Assembly: GCA_002404155.1 (NCBI GenBank)
Contig: DHJC01000023.1
Coordinates: forward strand, 73,541 to 137,540
Length of the DNA: 64,000 nucleotides
Reading direction: 5' to 3'
From: Chloroflexi bacterium UBA4730
GTDB lineage: Bacteria; Chloroflexota; Limnocylindria; P2-11E
Below the pieces are notes generated by a model. That model saw only the letters and a program-made list of their open reading frames with translations, was not told the origin of the DNA and did not search any database. Made by a program: the position numbers and the translations under genes. Positions 61,197 to 64,000 of this stretch are shown piece by piece (the stretch's first letter is position 1; each line of letters opens with the position of its first letter).

Positions 61197-64000
61197 GTCT
61201 CCTTCAATAGGGGCAGCGTGACCGTGAAAGTACTGCCTTTGCCCGGTGCGCTATCGACGCTGATCGTTCCGCCGTGCAGCTCGACCATCCGTTTCGACAG
61301 CGTCAGCCCGAGCCCGGTGCCCTCGCGAGACCGCTCGCCTTGGTGCGTCGCCTGCTGGAATTCCTGGAAGATCCGCTCCTGGTCCTCCGGCGCGATCCCG
61401 ATGCCGGTGTCGTGCACGGCCAGGCGGACCTCGCCGTTCTCGCGCGCGGCGCGCAGGGTCACGGTGCCGCCGTCCGGCGTGAACTTCACGGCGTTCGCGA
61501 GGAGGTTCACGACGACCTGCTTCAGCTTGCGCTCGTCCGCGACCACCGTGTCGAGCTCCGGGGCGACCTCGAGCGCGAGTTTGATCCCGTGGCTCTGCGC
61601 GCGCTCCCGCACGAGCGTCACGGCGTTGTTCAGCGCGGCGACGAGCGAGAACGGCGCGGCCTCGAGCTCCATCCGGCCGGCTTCGATCTTGGACAGGTCG
61701 AGGATGTCGTTGATCAGCGTGAGCAGATGTTGCCCCGAGCTCTTGACGTCTTCGAGGTAGTCGGCCTGCTGCTCGTTCAGCTCGCCGAACATCCGCTGCA
61801 GGAGGACCTCGGAGAAGCCGATGATCGCGTTCAGCGGCGTACGCAGCTCGTGCGACATGTTCGCCAGGAACTCGGTCTTGTGGCGGTTCGCGACCTCGAG
61901 CTGCGCCGACTTCTCCTGGATCTCCTTGAACAGCCGGACGTTCTCGATCGCGATCGCGGCCTGCCGAGCGAACGACTCGACGAGTTCGATCTCGCGCTCC
62001 TCGAACGGTCGGACGTCGATCCGGACGAGGATGATGACCCCGAGCGCCACATTGCCGCGCAGCAGCGGCACGCCGAGACCGGTACGCGCCCCGATGTCGA
62101 TCATGCCCTTCGAGTCGGCGACGGTCGGATCGGCCCTGATGTCATTCACATGGACAGTTCGACGTTCGCGGTATGCGCGTCCCATGACCGACGCGGCCTC
62201 TCCGATCCGAGCGGTCGGAGACAACGGAGCCAACGGGGAGCCTGCGGCCTCAGGCCGCTTGGACGCGACGATGCGGCCGGTGCCATCGGCATCGATCTGA
62301 CGGATCCAGCCATACTCGGCTTTGCACAACGCGAGCGATTTCTCGAGGACCATCTCGAACACGCGCTTGAGATCGAACGCGCTCTCGCTCATCGCCGCCA
62401 GAAGCTCGCTCGTCGCGGTCTGCCGCTCGAGCGCCTCCTGCGTCTTGTTGAAGAGCCGGACGTTCTCCATCGCGATCGCCGCCTGGGTCGCGAAGGACTC
62501 GACGACCTCGATCTCGCGTTGCGAGAACGGCGTTGGCTCGCGACGGCCCAGTCGGATCACGCCGATCGGTTCGCCGTCCTTCATGATCGGAACGGCCAGG
62601 CGGCTGCGGCTCGCGTGGGCGGACGCGACGGCGCGCATGATCGGATCCTCCAGCACGTCGGGGACGTGAACCGAGCGTCGGCTCTTCACCGCCCGGGAGA
62701 TCATGGGATGCTCACTCTCATCCTCGATGTCGACGACTGATCCGAGGGGAAGCGAAGGCCAATCTGCGGAGACCGCGCGCAGCACGTAATCAGAGCTCGA
62801 GCCCTCCCGGGCATAGACGCCGGCGTGATTCGCATGACAGATATCGATCGCCGAGTCGACGATGGCCTGCAGGACAGGATCGATGTCGAACGCCGAGCCG
62901 CTGATCACGCGGAGCACCGAAGACGTCGCCGTCTGCCGCTCGAGCGCCTCCTTCGTCTCGGTGAACAGCCGGACGTTTTCGATCGCGATGACGGCCTGGG
63001 CCGCGAACGTCTCCAGCGCACCGATCTCGCGCTCGTTGAATGGCCGGGCGTCGGAGCGCCGAAGCGCGATCGTGCCGATGGCCACCCCATCGCGGAGGAG
63101 CGGCGCGACCACGACGGCGTGGTAGCCGCCGGCCCGCGCGTTCTCAGCGCCGCGCGGGAACTCGGCCTCCGTTTGCAGATCCTGCACCGCGATGGTCCGC
63201 GCCCCGAGGAAGGCACGGGAGCTCATAGAGGTCCCGTCGTTCGGGTAGCGCAGGTCGCTCGGGAGAGGCAACGGTCCGCTTTGCGCGGCCAGCCCCAGGT
63301 GGTCGCCGGCCGGAAGCATGACGATCGCGTTCTCGGCGGCGCAGAACCGCAGCGCGTTCTCGACGATCGCTTCGAGGACCGGCCGGACGTCGGTGGGTGA
63401 CGCGGAGATCACTCGCAGGATCTCGCTGATCGCCGTCTGCCGCTCGAGCGACTCCTTCGTCTCGTTGAACAGACGCACGTTCTCGATCGCGATCGCGGCT
63501 TGATCCGCGAAGGTCTGGACGAGCTCGACCTGGCGGTCCGTGAAAGGCACGGCTTCGCGGCGCCGGAGGACCACGGCACCGAGGGCCCGCTCCTTGACGA
63601 GCAGCGGCGCCGCAAGCAGGGCGCGCTGCCCGCTCCCGCCGTCAGCCAGCGCGAACGCCTTGCTCTGTGGGAACTCGTCGTCGGCCGTGACGTCCGTCGA
63701 GACAATCGTCCGCCGATCCAGGATCGCGCGGCCCGTCACCGACGCGCGGTCAAGCGGCGACGCGCTCGCCATCGAGACCGGACCATGGTGGGCTGACGGG
63801 ACCGCCTGGTCGCCGCGAACGAGCAGCACTGAGGCATCCTCGGCGTTGGCGAAACGCGCCGCGCTGGAGGCGATCGCGTCGAGGACCGGCTGGATGTCGG
63901 TCGGGGACGCGGAGATCACCTTCAGGATGTCGCTCACCGCGGTCTGCCGCTCCAGCGATTCCGTTGTCTCGTTGAACAACCGAGCGTTCTCGATGGCGAT
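61193..64000 (-). CDS. multi-GAF sensor histidine kinase, N-terminus beyond window
   Basis: About 935 C-terminal residues are visible and the frame is open to the right edge. Four GAF domains follow one another, each introduced by a repeat such as [16 protein letters not shown] or [16 protein letters not shown] and ending in [15 protein letters not shown]; the visible frame begins inside such an ending (IENARLF), so at least one more lies outside. The kinase core has H-box [21 protein letters not shown]-box [18 protein letters not shown] and G-boxes [11 protein letters not shown] and [18 protein letters not shown]. No membrane segment is visible; a soluble sensor of small ligands or redox state is likely. 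Confidence 0.93.
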   Translation of the reverse strand: MAIENARLFNETTESLERQTAVSDILKVISASPTDIQPVLDAIASSAARFANAEDASVLLVRGDQAVPSAHHGPVSMASASPLDRASVTGRAILDRRTIVSTDVTADDEFPQSKAFALADGGSGQRALLAAPLLVKERALGAVVLRRREAVPFTDRQVELVQTFADQAAIAIENVRLFNETKESLERQTAISEILRVISASPTDVRPVLEAIVENALRFCAAENAIVMLPAGDHLGLAAQSGPLPLPSDLRYPNDGTSMSSRAFLGARTIAVQDLQTEAEFPRGAENARAGGYHAVVVAPLLRDGVAIGTIALRRSDARPFNEREIGALETFAAQAVIAIENVRLFTETKEALERQTATSSVLRVISGSAFDIDPVLQAIVDSAIDICHANHAGVYAREGSSSDYVLRAVSADWPSLPLGSVVDIEDESEHPMISRAVKSRRSVHVPDVLEDPIMRAVASAHASRSRLAVPIMKDGEPIGVIRLGRREPTPFSQREIEVVESFATQAAIAMENVRLFNKTQEALERQTATSELLAAMSESAFDLKRVFEMVLEKSLALCKAEYGWIRQIDADGTGRIVASKRPEAAGSPLAPLSPTARIGEAASVMGRAYRERRTVHVNDIRADPTVADSKGMIDIGARTGLGVPLLRGNVALGVIILVRIDVRPFEEREIELVESFARQAAIAIENVRLFKEIQEKSAQLEVANRHKTEFLANMSHELRTPLNAIIGFSEVLLQRMFGELNEQQADYLEDVKSSGQHLLTLINDILDLSKIEAGRMELEAAPFSLVAALNNAVTLVRERAQSHGIKLALEVAPELDTVVADERKLKQVVVNLLANAVKFTPDGGTVTLRAARENGEVRLAVHDTGIGIAPEDQERIFQEFQQATHQGERSREGTGLGLTLSKRMVELHGGTISVDSAPGKGSTFTVTLPLLKET

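Noticed and set aside
1..64000. CRISPR arrays, tRNA, rRNA and prophage
   Set aside because: No regularly spaced repeats of CRISPR size, no cloverleaf with a recognisable T-loop and CCA end, no rRNA-like conserved stretches and no phage structural genes were found.

Overview
The window is a gene-dense, high-GC bacterial chromosome segment (roughly two-thirds G+C by eye). It has almost no intergenic space, many 4-nt ATGA/GTGA or TGATG/TAATG/TAGTG junctions, and no rRNA, tRNA, CRISPR or prophage that I can see. The gene content fits an uncultivated Chloroflexota lineage such as a Limnocylindria-type soil or freshwater organism: Tat-exported DUF1501/DUF1800 pair, F420-type LLM oxidoreductase, cyclase/AAA/TPR regulator, lipoprotein-rich secretome, split PntAA/AB/B transhydrogenase. 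That placement is inference from content only. Both window edges cut genes: DUF1501 on the left and a multi-GAF histidine kinase on the right.

Layout. 1-7.2 kb: DUF1501/DUF1800 secreted pair; an ECF42-type set (DGPF/YCII protein, TPR-tailed ECF sigma factor, HIT hydrolase); two GNATs; a cold-shock protein; a split chromate transporter. 7.2-13.9 kb: a glycerol-3-phosphate module (two ABC permeases, binding protein, GlpD, GlpK) facing a glycerophosphodiesterase, with no dedicated ATPase. 13.9-18.4 kb: DUF2079 membrane protein, alpha/beta hydrolase, M24 peptidase, EamA transporter. 18.4-24.1 kb: two S41 peptidase-like lipoproteins around an ECF sigma factor, an HEGLH metalloprotease-like lipoprotein, and a MoeB-type enzyme with an N-terminal rhodanese domain. 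24.2-28.2 kb: membrane protein, winged-helix (AlkZ-related) protein, and an S9 peptidase fused to a degenerate metallo-beta-lactamase-like domain. 28.2-31.7 kb: a large cyclase/AAA/TPR regulator divergent from a TetR gene that carries its own operator. 32.3-40.8 kb: aminotransferase, cupin, LLM oxidoreductase, beta-propeller protein, a FolC-like pseudoenzyme, SnoaL-like protein, a 587-bp element with inverted-repeat ends that holds an IS110 fragment, ASCH protein, DoxX and YdcF. 40.9-47.0 kb: a complete oligopeptide-type ABC operon with an extra 77-aa membrane protein. 47.0-59.7 kb: HAD phosphatase and true FolC; a nitrilase/ALDH/PLP-decarboxylase run; transhydrogenase; tandem GNAT; hydantoinase/dihydropyrimidinase; two DinB proteins. 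Together the amidohydrolase and nitrilase could form the lower half of reductive pyrimidine degradation. 59.7-64 kb: a translationally coupled relay of GAF-repeat histidine kinase, receiver protein and receiver-cyclase.

Most noteworthy: (i) three genes whose family-length N-termini begin at non-canonical codons (GTA, ATA, CTG) placed exactly in the 4-nt overlap with the upstream stop codon, suggesting termination-reinitiation; (ii) a FolC paralogue in which the ATP-binding loop has decayed; (iii) a metallo-beta-lactamase-like/S9 fusion; (iv) two S41 paralogues that share loss of the usual catalytic lysine and a conserved CHTYYLD motif; (v) a short IR-bounded element inserted directly after a stop codon.
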